This document shows positions 33,323-43,618 of a DNA stretch of 61,221 nucleotides, one piece after another; the stretch's first letter is position 1, and every line of letters starts with the position of its first letter. The notes beneath the pieces are model-generated. The model was given only the letters and a program-made list of their open reading frames with translations. It was not told where the DNA came from and made no database searches. The stretch spans positions 1-61,221 of the forward strand of contig LVLI01000605.1 of assembly GCA_001687465.1 (NCBI GenBank). Reading direction: 5' to 3'. Source of the stretch: Halocafeteria seosinensis. Its lineage: Eukaryota > Sar > Bigyra > Bicosoecida. A program made the translations under genes and the position numbers.

Positions 33323-35088
33323 ATGGCATCCGGCGGTGGTAGTGGAGACCCCAACGAAGCCAATAATGGCAGTGGCGGGACATCCGCCTCCTCCCCAGCT
33401 ATCCCTATGCACAATATAAAGAGCTGCACGGTACGTTGAATATCCATTCGAGGGCTTTTATGGGCTATACACGCTTATTTTGTATGTATGTGCAAAATTT
33501 TGGATGTCAGATAACCTCCTGTGTGACCCGGTATGAGGATCAGAAGAAGCAGAAGAAGAAATACACGGCATTTGTGATTGAAATCCAGACCTACGGAGGC
33601 CAAAAATGGTCCGTGGAGCGCCGATATCGCGAGTTTTATTCATTAAATCAGACTCTAAAGCAACGATATGCTGAGCTCAAACTGTTCAAATTCCCGCAAA
33701 AGAAATGGTTCCGCTCGTTTGCGTCGTCCACCGTCGAGCAGCGAAGGAAGGCCTTTGAAGCCTACCTACAGGAATTGCTATGTTTGCAACCACGACCAAC
33801 GGAATTGAACAATTTCCTTGAAATTACCAAACATATTTGGGGGAACAAGGAGTCCGATGGACAACCAGTAGATCAAGTCACGCAAGACTATCAGAACCGA
33901 ACGCAGGAAGAATCCCTGGAACGCTTGAAGCGCGGTGAGGTGGGCATTGAGGACTTTGAGCTCCTTAAGGTGCTTGGCAAAGGAAGCTTTGGCAAGGTAT
34001 TCCTTGTCAGGTTAATACCAACCGGAAAGATATATGCGATGAAAGTGCTAAAGAAGCAAGAAGTTGTTCGGCGAAAACAAATTGAGCATACGAAAGCAGA
34101 GAGAAGAATTATGGGGGCTATTGATCATCCATTCATTGTATCCCTTCGCTTTGCGTTTCAAACAGAAGATAAACTGTACATGATTACCGACTATTGTCGC
34201 GGCGGCGAACTGTTCTTCCACTTGAAGAAATTTCGATCCTTCTCTGAGGCAATGGTTCGCTTCTTTTCCGCGGAACTAGCCGCAGCGCTGCAGCATCTGC
34301 ATGCATTCAACATTGTCTACCGAGACCTGAAGCCCGAGAATGTACTGCTAGATGAAGAAGGACATGTACACTTGACCGATTTTGGTCTCTCAAAAGATGA
34401 TGTTGCGGACCCCAAGGGAGCGACAACGTTCTGTGGAACTCCCGAATATCTAGCTCCTGAGATGCTTTTGAATCGAAAGTCGAGAGAGGGGTATGGCAAA
34501 GCGGTGGACTGGTGGAGCTTAGGAACGTTGATGTATGAGATGCTTACTGGATGGCCCCCGTTTTACAATAAGAACCTGCGTACCATGTGTCAGCAAATTC
34601 TCCACAGTGATCTTCATTTTCCTGCTAACTTGCAATGCAGTGATGAGGTGAAGGATTTGATCACAAAGCTGCTCAGCCGTGATCCGGCAAGCCGGTTAGG
34701 AAACGAAACGAGGGAAATACCGAATTTGGATGGTGAAGGAACGAGAATCGTTGATGGAATGGATATCCGTTCTCACCCATTCTTCAGTTCTATTGACTGG
34801 GACGCGCTGGAGAGGTTGGAAGTCACTCCACCGTTCAAACCAGTAACGAAGGCTGAGGACGACTACTCCAATTTTGATTCAACCTTCACTGCGGCACCTG
34901 CCGAACTGACGCCTCCTGAACCATCGCAAATGGGGGGTGATGACGACACATTTACTGACTTCCAATATGCTGACCAAGGCCACGTGGTAGGAGATGAAGA
35001 TGACCAAAACTCTGATAATGATGAAGAAGAAGAAGACCAGCCGACGACCCCCGCAGAACCGAAGGAAGAAGAAGAAGAAAAAGAGTGA
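33323..35088 (+). CDS. PX-domain AGC-family Ser/Thr kinase (SGK3/S6K-like), 561 aa
   Basis: Exon 1 is 33323-33430 and exon 2 is 33511-35088, joining to 1686 nt in frame. Residues 1-36 are Ser/Gly-rich. About 40-140 form a PX domain (RRYREFYSL; VEQRRKAFEAYLQELL), a phosphoinositide-binding module that targets endosomes. The kinase spans about 185-450: Gly-loop GKGSFGKV, Lys in YAMKVLKK, catalytic YRDLKPEN, DFG in TDFGLSKDD, and T-loop TTFCGTPEYLAPE with the PDK1-type Thr. A C-lobe extension has a turn-motif-like LTPPEPS, and the hydrophobic motif is FTDFQY (about 517-522), where Gln replaces the usual Ser/Thr. The C-terminus is a Glu/Asp-rich acidic tail. PX-AGC fusion is known for animal SGK3 and occurs in some protists; orthology is not claimed. 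Likely role: growth or trafficking signalling downstream of PI3K lipids. Confidence 0.9.
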
Positions 35089-35313
35089 TGTGTACCGCTA
35101 CTGCTGCATCACCTACCTTATCTCGCCATGCAAGCTCGCAATATCATCTTACATGAATGAACTTTGCTGCTGTTATGTCAATCCTGTTACCCTCTACAGC
35201 ATGTATATCACTAGTTTATTCTTTTGTGCCTTAATGAATGTCGAATCGCCCCAAACGAAATAGAGTGATGGAGTGCATAGCACACAAACACTGGACATAA
35301 ATAGAAATACCTT

Positions 35314-38300
35314 TTACACGTCTTTCGCGCCCTTTTGACCAAATTCTTTCTTCGTCTTGGTGGCTACTCTGGCACGGTTTTCCTCAGTTTCTACGATAAG
35401 TCGCTTCCTTTCTGTACCCAGTTGACTCTCACGTAGTTTGTCCGCAATATTTTCTGTCTGCAATTTGTTGGATGCGCTCTGCTGAACGATTTTAACTCTG
35501 CTACCGCGACTTCTTTGGGGCTTCCACTCTTTTCTTTCGGGTAGCTCTTCCTGTTGACTCCGGAATCTGCTTGATCGTCGTCGTGACCCTCGTCTGTCTT
35601 TCTGATCATGTGTATGGACAGCTTGGCTTTGATACGCATTGTTGTTTTGTCTCGGTCGGTAAAGAGATTCCCGGGGGACTTGTGTCTCGTAATGATGTGC
35701 TGCTGGTTTTGTAGCAGGTTGGTGATAGGTTGCACCCACCGCACGAGCCGGTGAAGTAGCGCCAGCTGATGTTACGTCGCTACGTGTGTTGGTCCCTTGC
35801 CTTTGCTGCTGCACACTATGTTCGCTCCACATACTGCTAGAGAATCTCCGCGATCCACGTCTATCAAAAGAAGCCGCTCGCCCGCCAGTAATCGTACTTC
35901 CCTTGCCGGCATTGTGAGATGACTGGAGCGGATGCTTGGACACCTGCTTCTTGAAAGGCTGCAGTCTATCCGCAACCTTTTGCACATCCATGCTCGAGAG
36001 TGCGTCATTGGAAGTATCACCCTCACTTTGATTCGCGGTGTTACCCATACGGGAAAATCCGCCGTCCGCAGCCAAGGGATTGTCGTGCATTTTCACAGTG
36101 GACCGTCGAATGGTTGTGCCAGATGACGCCGTTCTAGCCTGCCGGGAACCACCCCGTCGAGAAGACCAATGAAGTTTTTCGGTACTCCGGTTGAAAGAGC
36201 TCACAGAGTCTGCCAACATTGTACCTTGCTCCGTATGGGCACTGTGGGAAGTTTGCTCGCTGAATGAGCGACGTGAATTACCTTGATTACCCGAGCCGCG
36301 GCGGGATCTCGAAGCGAAAGGATTGTCATACATTCTCATAGAGGATCCCTGTTGGAACAGTTCGTGCCTGTCGGCTCTGCTGGAGCCTTTGTCTGTACTG
36401 ACAATTGCTGCCGGTTTCCTAGTCTGAGAGCCGTAAGAGTCAATCGAATTACTTTGCCCCTCCTCTTCCGGTTTCTCTTCCAGAGAATTGTTGGCTTTCC
36501 TCACTTGCATAGGATTGACATCCACACTGAATGTTTGAGTCGACGAGGCATCCTTACTTCCGGCGGATTTTTTTTGCTTGTCCAATACTTCGTTAAGGCC
36601 CTGCATTAAGTGGTGCACTTTCCGCATGACCAGAGTGTCAAAGCTGCGTGATACCCGCGGCGTGTAGTAACCAAGCAGTACAATCGTAAACACAAGAAAG
36701 ACAATATGTACAATCATAACCGCACAATAAACATCCGTCCCCGTTGATCCGCTAGACTCAGTTCCGATGAATCCTAAAGAGCTAGTGACCATGGAGCATA
36801 AAATAAGTGCGGTATGTAAACTATACACAGGCTTACTCCAGTAGGGGCGAAAGTAATGGTTTTGGAAGTAAGACCATGTGAGAACTAGTAACGTCAATGA
36901 AAACTGACCTGCACTTTTGGAGATCCACAAACCAATTATTGCTAAGAACAGCTTCCGAAACACCACTGTAACATCCCACAAATATCCCATCCAACGAAGT
37001 GTATACCCCCCACTTAATTTCCAGAAATTGATGCGTTCGGAAAGCCTCCTGAGGGAATAGTACTTCCAAGTATAGTAGAGTCCCACCCCTAGAGGGTATC
37101 CGACCACCAACAATATTAAATAGGCAATTGCCAAAGAGTGCAAAATGGCAAATTGGGCACTAGATATTTCGAGCTCCAGATCCAAGTGCGATCTTGTGGA
37201 ACCACGTATCGGTTGTGGATAAGTTTTCAAGCTAGCCAGAGCAGTTTCGGCGACAGAAATATACAGGACGTTCACCATACCCAATATAGACCAAAAGGAT
37301 CTTCGTAAACTTGCCGAGATCAGACGTTGTCCATCCTGCAACCCCACCGCTATTACTTGCCCTACCAGTATCACGACCAACAAGGCAACAGGGAAGAGCA
37401 AAGCTGCCAAGGCGGACTGGTACTGTTCCATACCGAACAAGCATTCCCACGAAGCAGTCTTCACTGGGTTCATTGTAAAAACTGAAAGAAGATATGGCAG
37501 TAGAGTTGTAACTCCATCAAGCGGCGAATAGTTCATCGAATTTAGAAGCCATCCAATTTGCATGTAGTCGACAAGGATCAAAAGGACGTGCTGACGACAC
37601 AGCGAGCGCTGCAGTGATAGATACGTAGAATCCTCGGCCTCAGTTTGACCATTACCTTCGGGGCGTTCCCCTTCAGTCTTCATATACGTTTGAAGACGTT
37701 GCTTCGCCATTTGCCAAGCCAATTGCTGGTGATTCGGGTTGATTGCTTCCAAGAGAAATTGGTGGTCTCCTTCCAATGTTACAGGTCCGACCCGAACGAT
37801 ACAACCGACAGTAAACCCGAGCACCACAACCAACATCAATAGTAATAATACTAAATTAGTGAAGCGACTCCAACAAGGATGGCAGCGTCCATCCCTTCCT
37901 TTGGAGTAGTTTGATCGGCAATTTCTGCAGACGGGGCCCGTGTATCCACCTGAACACTCAACGGCGAACGATGTACTGTTGACTGAGCAAGCCTCAGTCG
38001 GTGTGCATCTATGGAAAATGAAATCGCTCGGCGAATGATACAAGATTTTGACCACGTCATCTCGAGGATTTCGACTATAGCTACAGCGTTCACACCAATA
38101 CCCGCTCTTCATTCTCAAAATCCCATTCAGGCATAGCAAAGCTCCTTCGTTACAGGGAACACATTCACTCGAGTTTGATACCGACGAGTATCCTGTTGGA
38201 CAAGCCTGACAGGTGAACAGTTCGGGAGCCTGAGGTTGGAACTCCTCCGAGTACGGTGCCGAATTCATCCGCTTATACCCTCCCTTACATATGCATGCTC

Positions 38301-41300
38301 CCTCGACTTCTAGTGTACCTGTACCTGTGCAACTTCCCCCGGTTATTTGTATTTCAAGAGGAGAGTTGGATACGGATTTGTTCCCAATTTGGAAATCTAG
38401 CGTAGCGTTCCCTTGTTCTTTCAATACCACAGTGAAGTCAACGCTGGACGAGTCAGCACCGTAAGCGTTGTCGAATTTCACTGCGAACGGCGNGAATATG
38501 TCTGCATTGCTAATTCGTGCGGTGAGTAGAGGTGGACTCGAGAGAGATCCTCTCTTTTTCTGGATCAACTGAACGATACTAGTTTCCTGGTGTAGATCGT
38601 CTCGTAGTTGCACCCTTCCCCATATTACCTCGCCCACTTCACCTGTTCGTTGTGGTATCCATACGTAAGAAGTCGAGGCATTCGACGGTCCAGGAGATGG
38701 GGACACTTTCAAACTATGCCACACTGTCCCTTCGAGATGCTGGAGCTGCCGTTCCCCAATTCTAACGTTGAAACCAAAAAACAAAGTTACCACGGGGGTG
38801 TCCAGTAGCTCCCTGCTGGAGTTAAGCTGATTTAGTCCTAAACTCGTGAGCATGCTGCTTACATACCAAACGCTAAGATGCATATGAGCAACTTTGCGTC
38901 GTTGCAGTTGCAATCCTGACGGATATAGGGATAGCCACCGGTCAATAAAAGCTTGGTTTTCCGACCAATGGAGCCTGTGAAAAAGAGGTATACCTTCGTC
39001 CGATGGTTCGTCGTTATCCCTCTCGCTTAAGGACCCAGTTTCATACACCACTTGAGTAAGTCGGAGATTGATGGGACTCGCCTCAATATTTGCGACGCTC
39101 AAAGCATGTTCTTGCTTTTCAAATGGTTGAATTTGGTGACCTCGTAAATCCTCGTGACACAGGAGAATAGGGGAGATCGAATACCGGATTACTATTTGAA
39201 ACGTCTGAAACGGCGAATCATAGCTGCCGTAGCCATCCCAGGCGTCAGTAGCGAGGTGCAACCTAGCAGAAAGGTGCCCAAAGTGAGGGAGCTCTTCAGC
39301 GGAAAAGGCCAGATGGGTTTGGTCTGACGAAAAAGCCTCGGTAAATCCATTTGTCGTAGACACTTGCACCCATTGTTTACTCGCCCCATTTGTAGACCGA
39401 TCGTTGGAAGTAGCTATGCTTGCGTTCCACTTCATTCCAAGTGACCCCTCGTTAATGATATTAAGGAGGCGGTGGGGTTGAAACTCTGTTAAACCCTGAA
39501 AAACGTCGAAGACCAAGGGTTGAACTGAGGCCTTCGCCTCAAATACATGCAATCGCAGCTCAATCGGAACCTTCTTGAGAAAGCTATTCTCTTGATCTAA
39601 AAACGTCACCAGAGCAGTTGCGGTGGAGACTCCAGCGGGAGCTGCATCAATTGAAACTGACAAGACTCTTGTGACAGAAGTCATCTGAGGCAACCCATAG
39701 AAGTTCTCCGATTGAGGAACTCTTACGGCACTAGAATCAGCATCCCAGCGTATCCGCACACCCGGGTGAATGGTTAGAATAACGGAACGCTCTACCGTCC
39801 CTGCGGCGAGGATCTTTCTTTCCAATGGTAGGGTAAACGCCTGTGGGGAAACTGTTAGCGCCGCCCCCGAGCGAGAGTCTTGCACGTTCCACTCAACGGG
39901 AGCCGGCAGAGTAATGTTCTGGGTCACACTGACAACATTTTCTCCTTCGATGATGACTGTAGTTTGTAACGGTACCCAGATTTCCTTGCCACGCTCTAAG
40001 TTCTCCGTGAGCTTCCTTGCACTTTGGGCCTCCTCGTCAATGGCCATGTGTCTCCGGATTTTCTCGTCGATGATCAAATATCGGGCATTGTACTCGTACT
40101 GCCGACAATCCGGGTTTGCTTTCTGTCTCCCAGAGCAGGATTTTCTCGCCGATAGCTCTAGTTCTGGTACTATTGGGGGTCCTGTGTCCAAACCCGTACC
40201 GCGGAAGTCTTCCCGACAACCAATGTATACGGCACGAGCATCAGTAAATGCCTCATGGAGGTGGTTGCAAGTACCAACTAGCCTTGGAGCCTTCCCATGT
40301 ACACTCTGTACGGAAAAACTCGATGGCTTGAGCATACTTGAGTTCTTCTCGATCTGTCCTAATTCGGGACGTGGCACGAATACCATCGTGACGCAGTTAA
40401 ACGACTCATTTTGCCCACAAGCTGAGGACACTTCGTATGACGAGTTAGTCTGGGGAGGCTGCTTTGTAGGCGTGGGTGTAGGCGTCACGGTTGCGGTCCC
40501 AGTAGCGGTGGCGGAGGCAGTAGGAGAAATTGTCCTATCAGCAGTTGGGGACACCGAAGGAGTTCGTGTCATAGTGGCAGAGCTGGTACCGGTCCCCGAA
40601 AAGGTAGGAGAAGCAGTAACAGAGAAGGAGGCTGTTGGCGTGATTGTAGGAGTTGTCGACGCGGAAGGCACCACCCGACAGAGCAGAGAGCAATCTCTAT
40701 TCCGCACAGATACCCCGTGGACGCATTCAGTGCAAATACCCCTCTGTAAAATCTGACGGATATTTGCCTTCGCAGAAACTCCTAGATTGTCATCTGCCCT
40801 TTGCTCCCATTTGAAAGTAAGTTTGTGCCTTTCATTGAAACTAGAAATATCGGCTTCGCACGTCCGTATTTCATCGTCTGCTACGTATCCGCAGTCCTTG
40901 ATTTTCTGATCATCAACATAGACAGTATGGGTCGATCTATCGGAATTTGCACCAGGAACTCCAACTATTTCATGCCTTAGTTTGTCTCCAAGGAGACAAA
41001 CGTCCTCCTGTTCGATTATGGCATCTTTCGAGTCTACATTATTCTCTTTCCACTTCGTCCGTACTAAGTGTTCACCTTCGGTAGTGGGAGTGTAGTGTCC
41101 CAAATTTTCCGAAGAAGCGTCCTTTAACTGGACCCTAGCCACAATGTTGGAGTCAGTGGTGTAATCATGGAAATCCCAAGAAGCAGGACGCTCGGTATAC
41201 TCTCCAGTGTATGTTTCCACGAATTGAGGGTTCTTTATCACCTCGTGGACCACACATGTGTGTTCCCTTGACGCTGCCAACGGTGGGATCGCTCTCAATA

Positions 41301-42567
41301 CAGGATAGCTTTCTGAGCGGGCGGACCAGATGTCTGTTGGCCATGTCCCAGGTACCGTGCCTTGTATATCACGTAAACTATCAAAGTTGTTCTTGGACAC
41401 CAAAATGTCACCGTTGTGTGAAACAATCCCGGTGCCGCGTCCTTCGGAGTCATGAACTGAATACTTTACCACAACATCTTTGGCTGCATTGTCATCTCTC
41501 CTAATGCTTCCGATCATAAACGTATTGGCGGTTTGTGATAGCATATATACTCTTTCTATTGTAGCACTCCCTCCTTTATTCCCTAGCTCGGCCCCACAAA
41601 TTCCTCCTGACACTTCTACATCCGACCGAATACTGCCGGCGCTGTAGGAGTCGCGAATATTCACCGTTCCTCCCCATGGGCCCGTACGAAAACCTGTGAT
41701 ACCTCCAGCTCTGTTTGCCAAAATGTCCCCTTTTGAGGCGCACTCAGCAATTACAACCCTCCCAAACTTACGCGCAGCAGCACCACCTGTGATACCACCC
41801 GCTTTATCTCTCTTCATGTGCCCCAAAGAGTAGCTTCGCAGAATGGATACTGAGCCCTCGTCGTTTCCACACCAAGAACCACATATGCCACCGCTCCCAA
41901 CGGAGTCAATGTCTCCTTCTGAGTGGCAATCGGTAATGTTGACGGCTCCTCCCTGTTCGGCAGCCCTCCAACCCGTGATACCTCCTGACCAGTATTTCCA
42001 AACTTTGCCTACCGAAAAGGAGTTCCTGATGTCTATAGCCCCACCTCCAATACCAGCATGACTCCCAGTGATTCCCCCCGACTTGTAGTATATATCTCCA
42101 CTGGAGCTGCAGTTAAAAACTCTAAAGAACTTTTGCTTCTTGCGAACAACAAATCCCCCTTCCCTTTCGGTTACCCCTCCATCAACGTTTACATTGCGAA
42201 CCAAAGGAGCTTCGTTGATCTCAGTAACTTCGGAGCCTGCAGCAAACAATCCTTTAAAGCCAGTCATGTCAGCCAGGTCGATACGAAACCCCTGGCCATC
42301 GAAGATTGTGTTTGCTCCCAAAGTAATGTGATCCTGTGCTGAGTATCCCCGAAGTTCCCAATTTATATCGCAAGTTTGAAGGTAGACGAATTCGTCTGCG
42401 TCGTACAGTATACACTCATCATTTTGGAACTCCCCGGTACTTGCCATTCCCGTGTGAACCCCCAAGTCCCTCGTCCTGGGCGTGCTTGGATCCACAGGAA
42501 CAGCAGATATAGTCAAGCCGAATGAGAACATGAGAAAACAAGTCAGCAATCCTTGTCGGATAGACAT
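35314..42567 (-). CDS. Giant GLUG-like / mucin-like / Cys-rich multi-pass receptor-like protein, 2417 aa
   Basis: This is one exon of 7254 nt. The ATG at 42567 is chosen because it gives a signal peptide (MSIRQGLLTCFLMFSFGLTISA). Residues 149-336 hold tandem repeats of about 38 residues with GGITG/GGICG and (S/D)SYSxG, similar to GLUG-type beta-helix repeats. About 630-710 is a Thr/Ser/Pro mucin-like stalk. Beta-rich sequence follows, ending with a filamin- or IPT-like segment. About 1412-1562 is a Cys-rich GCC2/GCC3 (ephrin-receptor-like) region (CQACPTGYSSVSNSSEC). From 1575 to about 1962 lie roughly nine or ten hydrophobic segments (for example LVLLLLMLVVVLGFTVG). The last 450 residues are a basic, Ser/Arg/Gln-rich cytoplasmic tail ending with TKKEFGQ. 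Such large multi-pass surface proteins occur in various algae and protists; the ligand and role are unknown. Base 38493 is N, so one residue is undefined. Confidence 0.85.
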   Translation of the reverse strand: MSIRQGLLTCFLMFSFGLTISAVPVDPSTPRTRDLGVHTGMASTGEFQNDECILYDADEFVYLQTCDINWELRGYSAQDHITLGANTIFDGQGFRIDLADMTGFKGLFAAGSEVTEINEAPLVRNVNVDGGVTEREGGFVVRKKQKFFRVFNCSSSGDIYYKSGGITGSHAGIGGGAIDIRNSFSVGKVWKYWSGGITGWRAAEQGGAVNITDCHSEGDIDSVGSGGICGSWCGNDEGSVSILRSYSLGHMKRDKAGGITGGAAARKFGRVVIAECASKGDILANRAGGITGFRTGPWGGTVNIRDSYSAGSIRSDVEVSGGICGAELGNKGGSATIERVYMLSQTANTFMIGSIRRDDNAAKDVVVKYSVHDSEGRGTGIVSHNGDILVSKNNFDSLRDIQGTVPGTWPTDIWSARSESYPVLRAIPPLAASREHTCVVHEVIKNPQFVETYTGEYTERPASWDFHDYTTDSNIVARVQLKDASSENLGHYTPTTEGEHLVRTKWKENNVDSKDAIIEQEDVCLLGDKLRHEIVGVPGANSDRSTHTVYVDDQKIKDCGYVADDEIRTCEADISSFNERHKLTFKWEQRADDNLGVSAKANIRQILQRGICTECVHGVSVRNRDCSLLCRVVPSASTTPTITPTASFSVTASPTFSGTGTSSATMTRTPSVSPTADRTISPTASATATGTATVTPTPTPTKQPPQTNSSYEVSSACGQNESFNCVTMVFVPRPELGQIEKNSSMLKPSSFSVQSVHGKAPRLVGTCNHLHEAFTDARAVYIGCREDFRGTGLDTGPPIVPELELSARKSCSGRQKANPDCRQYEYNARYLIIDEKIRRHMAIDEEAQSARKLTENLERGKEIWVPLQTTVIIEGENVVSVTQNITLPAPVEWNVQDSRSGAALTVSPQAFTLPLERKILAAGTVERSVILTIHPGVRIRWDADSSAVRVPQSENFYGLPQMTSVTRVLSVSIDAAPAGVSTATALVTFLDQENSFLKKVPIELRLHVFEAKASVQPLVFDVFQGLTEFQPHRLLNIINEGSLGMKWNASIATSNDRSTNGASKQWVQVSTTNGFTEAFSSDQTHLAFSAEELPHFGHLSARLHLATDAWDGYGSYDSPFQTFQIVIRYSISPILLCHEDLRGHQIQPFEKQEHALSVANIEASPINLRLTQVVYETGSLSERDNDEPSDEGIPLFHRLHWSENQAFIDRWLSLYPSGLQLQRRKVAHMHLSVWYVSSMLTSLGLNQLNSSRELLDTPVVTLFFGFNVRIGERQLQHLEGTVWHSLKVSPSPGPSNASTSYVWIPQRTGEVGEVIWGRVQLRDDLHQETSIVQLIQKKRGSLSSPPLLTARISNADIFXPFAVKFDNAYGADSSSVDFTVVLKEQGNATLDFQIGNKSVSNSPLEIQITGGSCTGTGTLEVEGACICKGGYKRMNSAPYSEEFQPQAPELFTCQACPTGYSSVSNSSECVPCNEGALLCLNGILRMKSGYWCERCSYSRNPRDDVVKILYHSPSDFIFHRCTPTEACSVNSTSFAVECSGGYTGPVCRNCRSNYSKGRDGRCHPCWSRFTNLVLLLLMLVVVLGFTVGCIVRVGPVTLEGDHQFLLEAINPNHQQLAWQMAKQRLQTYMKTEGERPEGNGQTEAEDSTYLSLQRSLCRQHVLLILVDYMQIGWLLNSMNYSPLDGVTTLLPYLLSVFTMNPVKTASWECLFGMEQYQSALAALLFPVALLVVILVGQVIAVGLQDGQRLISASLRRSFWSILGMVNVLYISVAETALASLKTYPQPIRGSTRSHLDLELEISSAQFAILHSLAIAYLILLVVGYPLGVGLYYTWKYYSLRRLSERINFWKLSGGYTLRWMGYLWDVTVVFRKLFLAIIGLWISKSAGQFSLTLLVLTWSYFQNHYFRPYWSKPVYSLHTALILCSMVTSSLGFIGTESSGSTGTDVYCAVMIVHIVFLVFTIVLLGYYTPRVSRSFDTLVMRKVHHLMQGLNEVLDKQKKSAGSKDASSTQTFSVDVNPMQVRKANNSLEEKPEEEGQSNSIDSYGSQTRKPAAIVSTDKGSSRADRHELFQQGSSMRMYDNPFASRSRRGSGNQGNSRRSFSEQTSHSAHTEQGTMLADSVSSFNRSTEKLHWSSRRGGSRQARTASSGTTIRRSTVKMHDNPLAADGGFSRMGNTANQSEGDTSNDALSSMDVQKVADRLQPFKKQVSKHPLQSSHNAGKGSTITGGRAASFDRRGSRRFSSSMWSEHSVQQQRQGTNTRSDVTSAGATSPARAVGATYHQPATKPAAHHYETQVPRESLYRPRQNNNAYQSQAVHTHDQKDRRGSRRRSSRFRSQQEELPERKEWKPQRSRGSRVKIVQQSASNKLQTENIADKLRESQLGTERKRLIVETEENRARVATKTKKEFGQKGAKDV

Positions 42568-42945
42568 ATTGCACAATGCTATAAAGAACCCCCAGAAACA
42601 GCTTGACGACCGGTGGGAGTTTCTTTGCCGGGCCCGTCTCGCCCTCAAATATGCCTGCAAGGCGTATACTGTGCGTGAATAAGAACACGCACTTTTTTCG
42701 ACAAACTCGCGCTGGGGTCAAAATCGTGGAATAGTGCTCAATGAGGTGTGAACCTTCACTGTAGAAGGCTTGTTCTTTCTTCTGCTGACTGTGACGCGAC
42801 CGTGACTGGTTTGGATTGGATGACGTCGCTAAAGTCCCGTGTGTTAGACAATTTCGTACACACTATAGCTTACGCGCATTGTGTCAAAATTAACCATTCT
42901 TAATGAGACAATTCTTGTCTGCATTTCATTTCACTGCTGAAATGC
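42568..42945. other. Intergenic between divergent surface-protein genes
   Basis: This lies upstream of the giant receptor-like gene. No recognised gene; it probably contains that gene's promoter. Confidence 0.4.
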
Positions 42946-43128
42946 AGCCTGTGGACTCCTACCCCTACCCCGATGCAGTCCATCCCCAGCAATGCCAGCA
43001 TGCTCTTCGCCCGGGTTCGCGGTCCCGTGGCTTTGTTTCAATGCCACTGACGGTTGTTCTTTCCCGGAAGCCAATCGTACAATCATGCGTTCACTCGCGG
43101 AATGCGGAAGACCGATAATGAGGCGCAT
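42946..43128 (+). pseudogene. 3' relic of an additional copy of the tandem Cys-rich gene
   Basis: From about 43034 to 43128 this encodes NATDGCSFPEANRTIMRSL and a tail ending MRRIYRN plus TAA. It matches residue for residue, with a few substitutions, the C-terminus of the gene at 43619-46291 (NGTDGCSYREANRTIMRSL). The flanking sequence downstream (43129-43618) also matches 46292-46760. The frame is closed upstream by a TGA directly before 42946. It is best read as the surviving end of a deleted upstream paralogue. Confidence 0.65.
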
Positions 43129-43618
43129 ATACAGGAATTAAACAAGCCAGGTGGACCTACTATAAAGCAAGATTCCTTCGATTTTTGTGATAATCTTATA
43201 CCTGTAATTGTTTTCGAACACTGCTAAAATTGGAATTAAAAGAAGCCGTGTGTAGTCAAAGCAAAACAAAATTCTGCGTGCCTCACTTTGTCACTGTTTG
43301 CGAACACACATTTCACAATCTAGCGTAGCATGTAGAATAGATTATCTAAGGTAGAAGCGATACTAGTGATGCATTGACAAAGTTGCTCGTTGCGAGCGAC
43401 GAAATGAAACGCTCCCCAGAGCCGACTTTCAATCCTTGGAGATCACTGTGTTACAACATAGATAGTACACACATTCCATTATGAATTTCCATAACGAACG
43501 GGTAGCTTTTCCTTATTCCCCTTATAAAGGATTACACCTGCATGTACGCCTTCCTTCCCTCTCTCTCGTGACTTGGTGTATCCAGCAGGAAGCGCTGAGA
43601 AAACCCAACCAAACGAAC
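43129..43618. repeat. 5' flank of tandem gene copy 1, homologous to 46292-46760
   Basis: Recognisable blocks recur in both flanks: the TTAAACAAGCCAG region after the stop, a block around TTTCACAATCTAGC, one around GACGAAATGAAACGC, and the last 60 bp before the ATG. The copies differ by substitutions and small indels, so this is a tandem duplication unit including promoter sequence. Confidence 0.85.

Noticed and set aside
33436-33510. Alternative start of the PX-AGC kinase in the open stretch before the PX domain
   Set aside because: These bases are an intron (33431-33510) with clear splice sites. An upstream exon with an ATG at 33323 joins in frame.
38493-38493. Ambiguous base in the giant receptor-like gene (also 5161 and 23846) as possible mutations
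   Set aside because: These are unresolved bases in the assembly. They leave the frames intact and support no biological claim.
39770-40756. 328-codon open frame on the plus strand
   Set aside because: It lies entirely antisense to the giant receptor-like gene, across its Thr/Pro-rich stalk, and has no recognisable domain. It is a compositional shadow.
43481-43618. 46-codon N-terminal extension of tandem copy 1
   Set aside because: Both copies share a signal peptide starting at MSPTRT. The extension precedes it, is not signal-like, and is not maintained upstream of copy 2.
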